Of a stretch of 64,000 bases of DNA, positions 7,842 to 13,995 are shown piece after piece. The stretch is from CAMFLJ01 sp965279255 (GTDB lineage Bacteria > Actinomycetota > Acidimicrobiia > Acidimicrobiales > Acidimicrobilacustridaceae). A program made the position numbers and the translations under genes. The stretch spans positions 2,542,001 through 2,606,000 of the forward strand of contig OZ257146.1 of NCBI GenBank assembly GCA_965279255.1, given 5' to 3'. Every line of letters begins with the position of its first letter. Position 1 is the stretch's first letter. Below the pieces are notes generated by a model that was not told the DNA's origin, made no database searches, and saw nothing but the letters and a program-made list of their open reading frames with translations.

Positions 7842-8627
7842 GTGCGGCGGTGGCGGATGTTTGGTCGAACGGGATTCGCGGCGGCGTTCGCCGTTGCGAG
7901 CATGGTGATGGCTGTTGCTCCGACGGCTGGAGCGGAGCCTTCTGCGTCAGTGTCCCTCGGCCCCGTGTCACCGACGCCGTTCGCTCCATTCTCTGTGACA
8001 GCTTCGGTGACAGGGTGCCCACCTGATGACGCCGTGACCTTGCAGGTGGGTCGATCGAACCTGATCCTGGGCAACGACGCCATCGATCCGGCTGGGGAGT
8101 TCCCAGCTGAGAGCGCAGCCGCCACGGCCAACTCCGCAGGAGACGCGACTGTCGAGGTGTCAATCGACACCGGCTATCCGGGAAGCTGGCGAGCGGTCAT
8201 CGTGTGCGGAGGAACCTCGGTCGCTGCTTCTTGGGAGATCGAGCGCCCGCCAGACTTCGTCATGACCGTCGCTCCCACGGAACTCACCTTCGACGTACCG
8301 ACCGAGCTGGTCGTACTGGGGTCAGGTTGCACCGGGAGTGAGGTGGTAGTCGTCAGTTCTCGGCCGCCTATGGCGGAATGGGCGTCTGGAAGGGCAACGC
8401 CCTCGGTCGACGGAACCTGGGAGACGACCGTTGTTGCGACGGTCCCCGGCACGGCATCGGCCGTGCTGGACGACAGAGCGATTCCGGTTAGCGCACAGTG
8501 CGTGTATGCGGACGGCGCTCGGGTCGACTACCTCAGCGCCGACATCGCCTTGGTCGACGGAACGCCACCCGCCCCCGCGCCAACCCCACCCGCGGCCGTC
8601 GTCATCTCACCCGACTTCACCGGTTGA
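7842..8627 (+). CDS. Secreted protein of unknown function
   Basis: About 261 residues from the GTG at 7842 (an ATG at 7857 is also possible). A signal peptide is clear (TGFAAAFAVASMVMAVAPTAGA then EPSAS), with no lipobox, so the product is probably exported and free or wall-associated. The mature part is rich in Val, Thr, Ser and Pro and reads as two beta-sandwich-like repeats (VSLGPVSPTPFAPFSVTASV... and VAPTELTFDVPTELVVLGSG...), each with a spaced Cys pair. The tail is PPAPAPTPPAAV. Codon use is less GC-biased than the flanking core genes. First orphan gene of the repeat-separated array; no function recognised. Confidence 0.65.
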   Translation: MRRWRMFGRTGFAAAFAVASMVMAVAPTAGAEPSASVSLGPVSPTPFAPFSVTASVTGCPPDDAVTLQVGRSNLILGNDAIDPAGEFPAESAAATANSAGDATVEVSIDTGYPGSWRAVIVCGGTSVAASWEIERPPDFVMTVAPTELTFDVPTELVVLGSGCTGSEVVVVSSRPPMAEWASGRATPSVDGTWETTVVATVPGTASAVLDDRAIPVSAQCVYADGARVDYLSADIALVDGTPPAPAPTPPAAVVISPDFTG

Positions 8628-8666
8628 CGACCGCTGTGCGCCGGACGGGCGCTCTGCTTGTCGGTA

Positions 8667-8692
8667 TCCCAGAACGCCGGGACGGGGTGACG
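8667..8692 (+). repeat. Array repeat copy B
   Basis: TCCC-AGAACGCC-GGGA followed by CGGGGTGACG. A longer hairpin can be drawn from 8652 to 8701: outer arms CTCTGC / GCAGAG, then GTC / GAC, then TCCC / GGGA around the loop AGAACGCC, with two asymmetric internal loops. It lies between convergent genes (stops at 8627 and 8704). Confidence 0.75.
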
Positions 8693-8703
8693 ATGGCAGA
8701 GGT

Positions 8704-8967
8704 TCACCGGACGGCAAGAACGATCAGGAAGATCCCTGTAGCGATGCAAGCGCAGCCCGGAACGCGCATCAGAACCGGATGCTCGTACGTCCGCCGGTAG
8801 ACCCACTCCACCTGCCGGGCTTTGCTGGAGAAGATGCCGAACTCGCGACGAAGCGTCTGATCTCGCTCGTCGGATCTCGCCACGTCCGCTTCCGATCGGG
8901 CGTGGATCAGCGTCGTGAGCAGCCAGTAGGCGCCCCCCACGATCAGCGCAACGCCTATCGCGAGCAT
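8704..8967 (-). CDS. Small membrane protein (two helices)
   Basis: 87 residues from ATG at 8967. Two hydrophobic segments, at the N-terminus (LAIGVALIVGGAYWLLTTLI) and the C-terminus (GCACIATGIFLIVLAV), flank a charged central stretch of about 45 residues that probably faces the cytoplasm. No family recognised. The ribosome-binding site is weak (GAGAAG about 10 nt upstream). It is transcribed opposite to its two neighbours and sits alone between array repeats B and C. Confidence 0.5.
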   Translation of the reverse strand: MLAIGVALIVGGAYWLLTTLIHARSEADVARSDERDQTLRREFGIFSSKARQVEWVYRRTYEHPVLMRVPGCACIATGIFLIVLAVR

Positions 8968-9047
8968 GTGCTGCAGCTTCTCGCGGACAGGTTGATCTCG
9001 GGTGACTTTGAGCTGAACGGGCCCTGCCGGACAGCAGCGTCCCTCAA

Positions 9048-9073
9048 TCCCAGAACGCCGGGAGTGGGTGACG
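9048..9073 (+). repeat. Array repeat copy C
   Basis: TCCC-AGAACGCC-GGGA followed by GTGGGTGACG. Its hairpin (9035-9076) is the strongest of the set: 17 paired positions per arm with two mismatches and one G-T, outer arm CAGCGTC / GACGCTG, loop AGAACGCC. It lies between divergent genes, so it cannot be a terminator for either. Confidence 0.8.
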
Positions 9074-9102
9074 CTGAGACAGTCGCCGTCCAGACTGGGT
9101 GG

Positions 9103-9636
9103 GTGGGATCGCTGCTCGTCGTGACTGGACCCCCGGGTGCCGGGAAGTCGACGATTGCGCGCCTTCTCGCGAACGATTCGGACCGAAGCGTTGTCATCGA
9201 GGGCGATGCCTTCTTTGCGTTCTTGGCCACTGACGCAATCGATCCATGGCTCCCGGAGTCTCACGAGCAGAACACGGTCGTCACGAGAGCTGCTGCGGCG
9301 GCAGCCGGGGCCTTCGTGAATGGAGGGTTCACGGCGGTGTATGACGGAGTTGTCGGACCCTGGTTCCTGCCGACGTTCGCGACGGCGTCGGGACTCCACC
9401 AGTTCGATTACGTCGTGCTCATGCCCCCGGTCGAGGTCTGTGTCGAGCGTGTGCTCACCCGGCAGAACCACGGCTTCCAGGACGAGGCAGCGACGCGCAA
9501 GATGCACTCCGAGTTCGCAGCCTCCACGATCGCCAAACGGCACCTCCTGATGGACCTGCCCACTGAGGCAGGCGCGGTCGCCACCGCGATCGCTGTTGCT
9601 CAGGCCGCCGGAAGGCTCAGGTACACCCTCGGATAG
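9103..9636 (+). CDS. P-loop kinase-like ATPase (AAA_33/zeta-toxin-like fold)
   Basis: About 177 residues. The Walker A motif GPPGAGKSTIA is near the N-terminus, followed by VIEGDAFFAFL (substrate-site Asp, as in small-molecule kinases), a Walker B-like hydrophobic strand YVVLMPP and a lid region ERVLTRQNHGFQDEAATRK with arginines. This architecture is shared by gluconate kinases, chloramphenicol 3-O-phosphotransferases and zeta-type toxins; I cannot choose between them. No antitoxin-like partner is evident. The start is uncertain: GTG at 9103 (used) or GTG at 9064, which lies inside repeat C. Located between repeats C and D. Confidence 0.7.
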   Translation: MGSLLVVTGPPGAGKSTIARLLANDSDRSVVIEGDAFFAFLATDAIDPWLPESHEQNTVVTRAAAAAAGAFVNGGFTAVYDGVVGPWFLPTFATASGLHQFDYVVLMPPVEVCVERVLTRQNHGFQDEAATRKMHSEFAASTIAKRHLLMDLPTEAGAVATAIAVAQAAGRLRYTLG

Positions 9637-9640
9637 ACCG

Positions 9641-9666
9641 CCCCCGAACGCCGGCAAGGGGTCTGT
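9641..9666 (+). repeat. Array repeat copy D
   Basis: CCCC-CGAACGCC-GGCA followed by AGGGGTCTGT, the most divergent intact copy. Its surrounding hairpin (9620-9675) has outer arms GGTACACC / GGTATGCC (six Watson-Crick pairs, one G-T), then ATAGA / TCTGT, then CCCC / GGGG. The left arm starts inside the last codons of the kinase-like gene. Confidence 0.6.
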
Positions 9667-9695
9667 AGGTATGCCGCCTCCAAGACCGTCGCTAG

Positions 9696-10010
9696 TCACT
9701 TCGCTAGTGCGATTCCAACGCATACAAGCAGCCCGCCGGCGATGACGATGAACGTCGGCACGACCAGATCTCGAGCCGACAGGCGGGAGGATTCCGATGG
9801 CGTCCGGTCCACCTCTCGACGGCGTAAATACCCAAACTCGCTCCAAAGGCAGGTATGAACGCCGAAGTACACGACGGAGATGCCGACCGCCACGAGGAGG
9901 TGAGCGCGCCAAACGCCCACTAGTAGGAGGAAGATCGCGAGCGATGCAACGGCGGCCGTTGCACGCGGTGCCCGCACCGCGGCTTGAGCGAAGACGTTCG
10001 GACGGGCCAT
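9696..10010 (-). CDS. Small membrane protein (three helices)
   Basis: 104 residues from ATG at 10010, with GGAGGA about 6 nt upstream, a strong ribosome-binding site. Hydrophobic segments: VASLAIFLLLVGVW, LLVAVGISVVYFGVHTCLW and FIVIAGGLLVCVGIAL. A basic loop (YLRRREVDR) separates helix 2 from helix 3. No family recognised. It lies on the minus strand between repeats D and E and is divergent from the short open frame at 10049. Confidence 0.6.
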   Translation of the reverse strand: MARPNVFAQAAVRAPRATAAVASLAIFLLLVGVWRAHLLVAVGISVVYFGVHTCLWSEFGYLRRREVDRTPSESSRLSARDLVVPTFIVIAGGLLVCVGIALAK

Positions 10011-10048
10011 TCCTGCTCCTCCCTGTTCGTGCATTCCTACCCCGGCCG

Positions 10049-10240
10049 TTGTTGTTCTACCTGCTGCTCGGCGCCGTCGGCATCGTGTGCGCGGTCCTTC
10101 AGGCCCTGGCCGCCGAGGGGAAGGTGCAGCCCAAGTCGTGGCCGTTCGTGCAGACCCCGAGCCGCGCACTTCGCTGGGCCTACGCCGCCGGCATGCTGGC
10201 CATCTCGCTCGTGGTGCTCGGACTCGGCCTGCTCGCGTGA
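10049..10240 (+). CDS. Short two-helix membrane protein, possibly a 5'-truncated remnant
   Basis: Up to 63 residues in frame from TTG at 10049: FYLLLGAVGIVCAVLQALAA, a hydrophilic middle (EGKVQPKSWPF), then AGMLAISLVVLGLGLLA. Codon use is strongly GC-ended like the core genome and unlike the surrounding island genes, which suggests either a native gene or a piece of one. No ribosome-binding site precedes the TTG and no ATG/GTG is in frame nearby, so it may be the 3' remnant of a longer gene. Confidence 0.35.
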   Translation: MLFYLLLGAVGIVCAVLQALAAEGKVQPKSWPFVQTPSRALRWAYAAGMLAISLVVLGLGLLA

Positions 10241-10245
10241 TCGCG

Positions 10246-10271
10246 TCCCCTACCGCCGGGACTGGGTGACA
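10246..10271 (+). repeat. Array repeat copy E
   Basis: TCCC-CTACCGCC-GGGA followed by CTGGGTGACA. The loop differs at three positions from B, C and F, while both short arms are conserved and extend to GTCCC / GGGAC. It begins 6 nt after the stop at 10240 and is followed within 10 nt by the dispersed palindrome at 10281. Confidence 0.65.
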
Positions 10272-10280
10272 CCTCTTGCT

Positions 10281-10334
10281 CGTTCTTGTCGCGGTTTCCT
10301 GTCGCCGGTGACGTGAAAGCGCGACAAGTAGGGG
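10281..10334. repeat. Dispersed palindrome, copy 1 (pair of 57663-57716)
   Basis: 54 nt matching 57663-57716 at 49 positions. Arms CTTGTCGCG / CGCGACAAG and GTC / GAC remain paired; this copy has lost some symmetry compared with the near-perfect copy at 57661. It lies between two same-strand island genes with no core gene next to it. Confidence 0.8.
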
Positions 10335-10448
10335 CTCGGCGAGCGTCTCAGCCCGCCGGGACAAGGGCCGTCCGCGTCGACGGCGAGGCCTTGACGGCTG
10401 TGCGATCCTGACCTCTTCGCCCAGAGCGGAGTCTTCAGGGAGGCCTCC

Positions 10449-10610
10449 ATGGCCCGCACCTCGAATCGCCGTTGGAAGGGCTGCCGTCTGTGCAAGCCGC
10501 ACAAGCACGCTGGGAACGGCCAGGCGCGTCGGAAGCCGGTTGGGGAGTTGCGGCGGCTGGGGAAGCGGCGGCGCGTCAGCCGCGGCGACCTGGGTGACCA
10601 CTCGGCCTGA
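10449..10610 (+). CDS. Small basic CxxC protein
   Basis: 53 residues, very rich in Arg and Lys, beginning ARTSNRRWKGCRLCKPHKH, with a CRLC pair followed by His residues that could hold a metal, and a C-terminal RRVSRGDLGDHSA. I have an impression of similar short proteins in other actinobacteria, but no function is known to me. GGGAGG lies 5 nt upstream of the ATG, one of the best ribosome-binding sites in the island. It sits alone between repeats E and F. Confidence 0.65.
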   Translation: MARTSNRRWKGCRLCKPHKHAGNGQARRKPVGELRRLGKRRRVSRGDLGDHSA

Positions 10611-10621
10611 GGCACAGACAA

Positions 10622-10647
10622 ACCCAGAACGCCGGCAGCGGGTCACG
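10622..10647 (+). repeat. Array repeat copy F
   Basis: ACCC-AGAACGCC-GGCA followed by GCGGGTCACG. CCAGAAC of this copy can also pair with GTTCTGG at 10658-10664 just downstream, together with GCCGG / CCGGC and a TG bulge, forming an alternative larger fold. Last copy before cinA. Confidence 0.7.
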
Positions 10648-10657
10648 ACCCCGGCTG

Positions 10658-10707
10658 GTTCTGGCATGCGTTCTGCACCTCTAGGGGTGCAGAACACATG
10701 CCAGAAC
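10658..10707. repeat. 22-bp inverted repeat at the end of the array
   Basis: Arms 10658-10679 and 10686-10707 are complementary at 21 of 22 positions, with a 6-nt loop TCTAGG. The tips are GTTCTGG and CCAGAAC, the latter a word also present in repeats B, C and F. It starts 42 nt downstream of the cinA stop on the minus strand and could end cinA transcription, or mark the array end. Confidence 0.7.
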
Positions 10708-10748
10708 GGAGATCCCGGGCCTGACGGGCGGCGGGAACGCCCCCGCGG

Positions 10749-10762
10749 CTAGCGGGCGATGA
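10749..10762. repeat. Right direct repeat bounding the accessory island
   Basis: CTAGCGGGCGATGA spans the cinA stop codon and its last codons (IAR*). See the left copy at 6211-6224. If the pair is a recombination product, the island is 6225-10748 and its removal would leave thpR and cinA convergent with stops overlapping at CTAG. Confidence 0.4.
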
Positions 10763-11984
10763 GGCGGCGGCGGAGGTTCGACAGCACGGTGATCACCGTG
10801 AACTGCACGGTGCGCTCGCGGTCGAACGGGAAACGGATCATGCCGGTCTCGGTGACGCCGTCGACCGTGGTGGCGAAGAACACCGTGCCGACCGGGACGC
10901 CCTCCTGCTCGGCCGGACCGGCCACACCGGTCACGGCGAGGGCGACGTCGCACCCGAGCACGCGGCAGGCGCCCTCGGCCATGGCGGCGGCGGCCTCCTC
11001 GGTGACGACCGGGCCCTCGGGCACGCCGAGCACGTCGAACTTCACGTCGCTGGCGTACGAGACGATGCCGCCCCGGAAGACGTCGCTCGCACCGGGCACC
11101 GACGTGAGCCGTGAGGCGATGAGCCCCCCGGTGAGCGACTCGGCGGTGCCCATGGTGAGGTCCTGCTGGCGCAGCAGGTCGAGCACGACGGTCTCCATCG
11201 ACTCGTCGCTCGTGCTGAACGTGTAGTCGGCCAGGATGGCGGCGACCTCGTCGACCTCGGCGGCGAGCACCGCCTGCACCTCCTCCTCGGTGGGGGCCTT
11301 GGCGGTGATGCGCACCTTCAGGCCCTCGATGCCGCTGGCGAGGAAGGCGATGGTGGCGTCGCCGGTGCCGTCGAGGTGGTCGAGGCGGTCACCGAGCATC
11401 TCGGCGATGCCCGACTCGGAATGGCCCCACGTGCGCAGGGTGCGGCTGCGGATGACGCCGGTGTCGCCGGCGAGGCGGCGGAGCTCGGGGATGACGGTGC
11501 CCGAGACCATCTCCTGCATCTCCCACGGCACGCCGGGCACGGCGAAGATCACCTTGTCGCCCACCGGGCACACGAGGCCGGGGGCGGTGCCGGGCTGCTG
11601 GGCGATCCGGGAGGCACCGACGGGCACGAGGGCCTGCCGGAGGTTGTTCTTCGGCATGTCGCGGCCGCGGCTGCCGAACACCTGCATCAGCTTCTCGATG
11701 ACCTCGGGGTCCTCCTCGAGGGGCACGCCCATGAGGTCGGCGATGACGTCGCGGGTGATGTCGTCCTGGGTCGGGCCGAGCCCGCCGCACACGATCACCG
11801 CGTCGCTGCGGGAGAGGGCGAGCTCGAGGGCGCCCTTGATGCGGTCCCAGTTGTCGCCGACCTTGGTCTGGAAGAACGAGTCGATGCCCGCCATGGCGAG
11901 CTGCTCACCGATCCACGACGAGTTGGTGTCGACGATCTGCCCGAGGAGCAGTTCGGTCCCGACGGCGACGACTTCGCAGTTCAC
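10749..11984 (-). CDS. cinA: CinA-family protein (MoCF domain plus NMN deamidase-type domain)
   Basis: 411 residues. The N-terminal MoCF/COG1058 domain has ELLLGQIVDTNSSWIGEQLA and VIVCGGLGPTQDD; the C-terminal PncC-type domain has GTAESLTGGLIASRLTSVPGAS, FRGGIVSYASDVK and VALAVTGVAGP. The C-domain in other bacteria deamidates nicotinamide mononucleotide; CinA is also linked to competence and recA transcripts, though here it is separated from recA by several kilobases. The GTG start has GGAGG 5 nt upstream. The 3' end forms the right boundary of the accessory island and carries one copy of CTAGCGGGCGAT. Confidence 0.93.
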   Translation of the reverse strand: MNCEVVAVGTELLLGQIVDTNSSWIGEQLAMAGIDSFFQTKVGDNWDRIKGALELALSRSDAVIVCGGLGPTQDDITRDVIADLMGVPLEEDPEVIEKLMQVFGSRGRDMPKNNLRQALVPVGASRIAQQPGTAPGLVCPVGDKVIFAVPGVPWEMQEMVSGTVIPELRRLAGDTGVIRSRTLRTWGHSESGIAEMLGDRLDHLDGTGDATIAFLASGIEGLKVRITAKAPTEEEVQAVLAAEVDEVAAILADYTFSTSDESMETVVLDLLRQQDLTMGTAESLTGGLIASRLTSVPGASDVFRGGIVSYASDVKFDVLGVPEGPVVTEEAAAAMAEGACRVLGCDVALAVTGVAGPAEQEGVPVGTVFFATTVDGVTETGMIRFPFDRERTVQFTVITVLSNLRRRLIAR

Positions 11985-12032
11985 CCCAGCCTCCAGACGC
12001 GTGCGGCCCCCTGGCCGACGACCCGGGGAAAC

Positions 12033-13265
12033 CTACTGCGGGGCGACGGCGACCGGCTCGCCCGGTGCCACGACGGTGCGCAGGCGGAGGCGGTAGGCGA
12101 CGACGGCATGGACCACGGCGAGAGCGGCGAGGATGGCGAGGAACGGCGACGGCTCCCAGCCCCGGTTCCAGAACAACGAGCCGGCGGCGACCGCGACGCC
12201 CGCCGTGGCCAGGCGCAACAGCAGCAGCGGCCGATAGGGGTGGCGGTCGCCGAGCAGGCCGATGGCCGCCAGGCCCCCGTAGATCATGACGAACGCCACC
12301 GAGAGGATGATGATCGACTCGTAGTACACGTGGTCCTGCACCTGCAGGAACTTCGACATGCCGACGGCCATCGCCACGATGCCGAGCTGCAGGGGCAGGT
12401 GGGCGAGCATCCACAGCTCGGCCGTGACGTTGCCCGGCCGCACCCGGGCCAGGGGCACGTCGTCGAAGTAGGTCCAGAACAGGGCGAAGACCACCACGAA
12501 CTCGACCACGATGGCGGTGACGTCGGACCGCTCGAGGGCGCCCGAGACGACGAGGGAGACCTTCACGAAGGCCTCGCCGCACATGATCAGGGTGAGCAGC
12601 GCAGCCCGCTCGGTGAGATGGTGGACGTCGACCCGGGGCAGCGGCGCCCGCTTCACCGGACCGAAGCGCGTGGGCGTCACCAGGATCACGATGGCCACCA
12701 GGAAGACGATGTTGTCGACCCAGTCGTCGGTGAAGGAGTTGATCAGCATCAGCACGCCGGCGAGCAGCAGCCGGTTGCGGCGCAGACGGGCCCAGTCGGC
12801 GACGTCCTCGGAGCGCTTGTGCACCCGGTGGTACATCAGCCCGACCACGATGACCGCCGCCCCGTAGGTGCCACCGAGGTAGTCGGTGGCGGTGTAGTTG
12901 CGGTCGACGAACGCGAGGGTCGTCATGGCGATGAGGAACATCTGGACGAGCACCAGGGTGCGGTGCCCAAAGTCGTCGCGGCGCTCGACGTTCATCAGCA
13001 GCGTGGTGTGGAACCACAGCAGCCAGATGAGGGCGAAGACGATGGCGCACACCCCCGCCCAGTGCCAGGTGAGCTTCTCCGAGAAAGCGTTCGAGAGCAC
13101 CATCGTCGAGGCGACGAAGACGAGGTCGTAGAACAGCTCGAGGAAGCCGACGGTGGGCGAGTCCGCGTGGACGGTGGGCAGCGACGGGAGGCCTGGTCGA
13201 CGCGCCGGCGCGTCGTCGGTCGAGGGCGTCAGGTCGCCGGCGGGGGTGGTGTCGTCGATCGCCAC
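12033..13265 (-). CDS. Low-temperature-requirement A (LtrA) family membrane protein
   Basis: 410 residues with about ten hydrophobic segments after a 45-residue soluble N-terminus. The family signature VGFLELFYDLVFVASTMVLSNAF follows at about residue 48, and later RRDDFGHRTLVLVQMFLIAM and ALFWTYFDDVPL. LtrA was named in Listeria for growth at low temperature; its biochemical role is unknown. It is 48 bp downstream of cinA's start side and 55 bp from pgsA, same strand, so it may belong to the rimO-pgsA-ltrA-cinA run. Confidence 0.88.
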   Translation of the reverse strand: MAIDDTTPAGDLTPSTDDAPARRPGLPSLPTVHADSPTVGFLELFYDLVFVASTMVLSNAFSEKLTWHWAGVCAIVFALIWLLWFHTTLLMNVERRDDFGHRTLVLVQMFLIAMTTLAFVDRNYTATDYLGGTYGAAVIVVGLMYHRVHKRSEDVADWARLRRNRLLLAGVLMLINSFTDDWVDNIVFLVAIVILVTPTRFGPVKRAPLPRVDVHHLTERAALLTLIMCGEAFVKVSLVVSGALERSDVTAIVVEFVVVFALFWTYFDDVPLARVRPGNVTAELWMLAHLPLQLGIVAMAVGMSKFLQVQDHVYYESIIILSVAFVMIYGGLAAIGLLGDRHPYRPLLLLRLATAGVAVAAGSLFWNRGWEPSPFLAILAALAVVHAVVAYRLRLRTVVAPGEPVAVAPQ

Positions 13266-13320
13266 GGCCGCCGATCCTAGGAGCCGGCGTCGACCCCGGG
13301 GCCCGAGGCGGTGCGGTGGC

Positions 13321-13995
13321 TCAGCCGCCGAGGCCGGAGCGGTCTCCCATGGTGGTGGCGGCCTTGCTGCCGTCGACGACGTACTGCACGCCGGAGAGCA
13401 CGGCGAGGAACGTGCCGAGGTAGAGCAGCCCGTCGGCCAGCCACGTGATGTCGGTGAGCGGCGGCATCAGCACCGCGCCCACCGCGAGGGACTGCACGAG
13501 CGTCTTGAACTTGGCCGACCTGCGGGCCGGGACGGCCAGGCCGCGACGGCCCCAGTAGACCCGGTAGAGGCTGATGAAGATCTCGCGGACGGCGATGATC
13601 GCCACCGGCCACACCGGGAACCGGCCGACGGCCACGAGGGCGAACATCGAGCCCAGCACCAGGACCTTGTCGGCCAGGGGGTCGAGGAAGGCACCGCTAC
13701 GAGTGGTGCCGTAGCGGCGGGCGATCCAGCCGTCGATGCCGTCGGTGAAGGCCAGGGCGGCGAAGAACGCCCACACCAGCCAACCGCTCGGCTCGTCGCT
13801 GATCATGGCGAACAACAGGGGCGACACCAGCAGGCGGATGACGGTGACGAAGTTGGCGGGGGTGGCGATGGCCGAGGGCCCGTAGCCCGGCGCCTGACTG
13901 ACGGGCACCAGGCCCTCCGACGGCGCCACCGGCGGCGTGGCGCCCGCGGGCACGGCGTCGTCGGGCACGTTCCCGGAGGCGTTGAGGTCGGTCAC
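13321..13995 (-). CDS. pgsA: CDP-diacylglycerol-glycerol-3-phosphate 3-phosphatidyltransferase
   Basis: Integral membrane CDP-alcohol phosphotransferase that makes phosphatidylglycerophosphate. The signature D-G-x2-A-R-x8-G-x3-D-x3-D is present as DGIDGWIARRYG...GAFLDPLADK. The 224-residue product has about five hydrophobic segments and a 50-residue N-terminal extension rich in Pro and Ala that is not part of the enzyme. The GTG start overlaps the rimO stop as GTGA. The order rimO-pgsA-cinA is common in actinobacteria and supports the identification over other CDP-alcohol transferases. Confidence 0.9.
   Translation of the reverse strand: MTDLNASGNVPDDAVPAGATPPVAPSEGLVPVSQAPGYGPSAIATPANFVTVIRLLVSPLLFAMISDEPSGWLVWAFFAALAFTDGIDGWIARRYGTTRSGAFLDPLADKVLVLGSMFALVAVGRFPVWPVAIIAVREIFISLYRVYWGRRGLAVPARRSAKFKTLVQSLAVGAVLMPPLTDITWLADGLLYLGTFLAVLSGVQYVVDGSKAATTMGDRSGLGG

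Noticed and set aside
8431..9636. 401-residue version of the kinase-like protein
   Set aside because: The N-terminal half overlaps the secreted-protein gene, repeat B and the minus-strand membrane gene, and has no domain; the P-loop domain starts near 9103.
9103..10010. Toxin-antitoxin module (zeta-like kinase with a small partner)
   Set aside because: The neighbouring small genes are membrane proteins on the opposite strand, not antitoxin-like; zeta-toxin-specific residues could not be confirmed.
8652..10647. Integron with attC sites
   Set aside because: The order gene-repeat-gene and hairpin repeats invite this, but no tyrosine integrase is present, R''/R' boxes (RYYYAAC/GTTRRRY) are not found, and conservation lies in the loop rather than the outer arms. 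Kept as cassette-like only.
8667..10647. CRISPR array
   Set aside because: Spacing between repeats is 370-610 nt, contains genes, and there are no cas genes.
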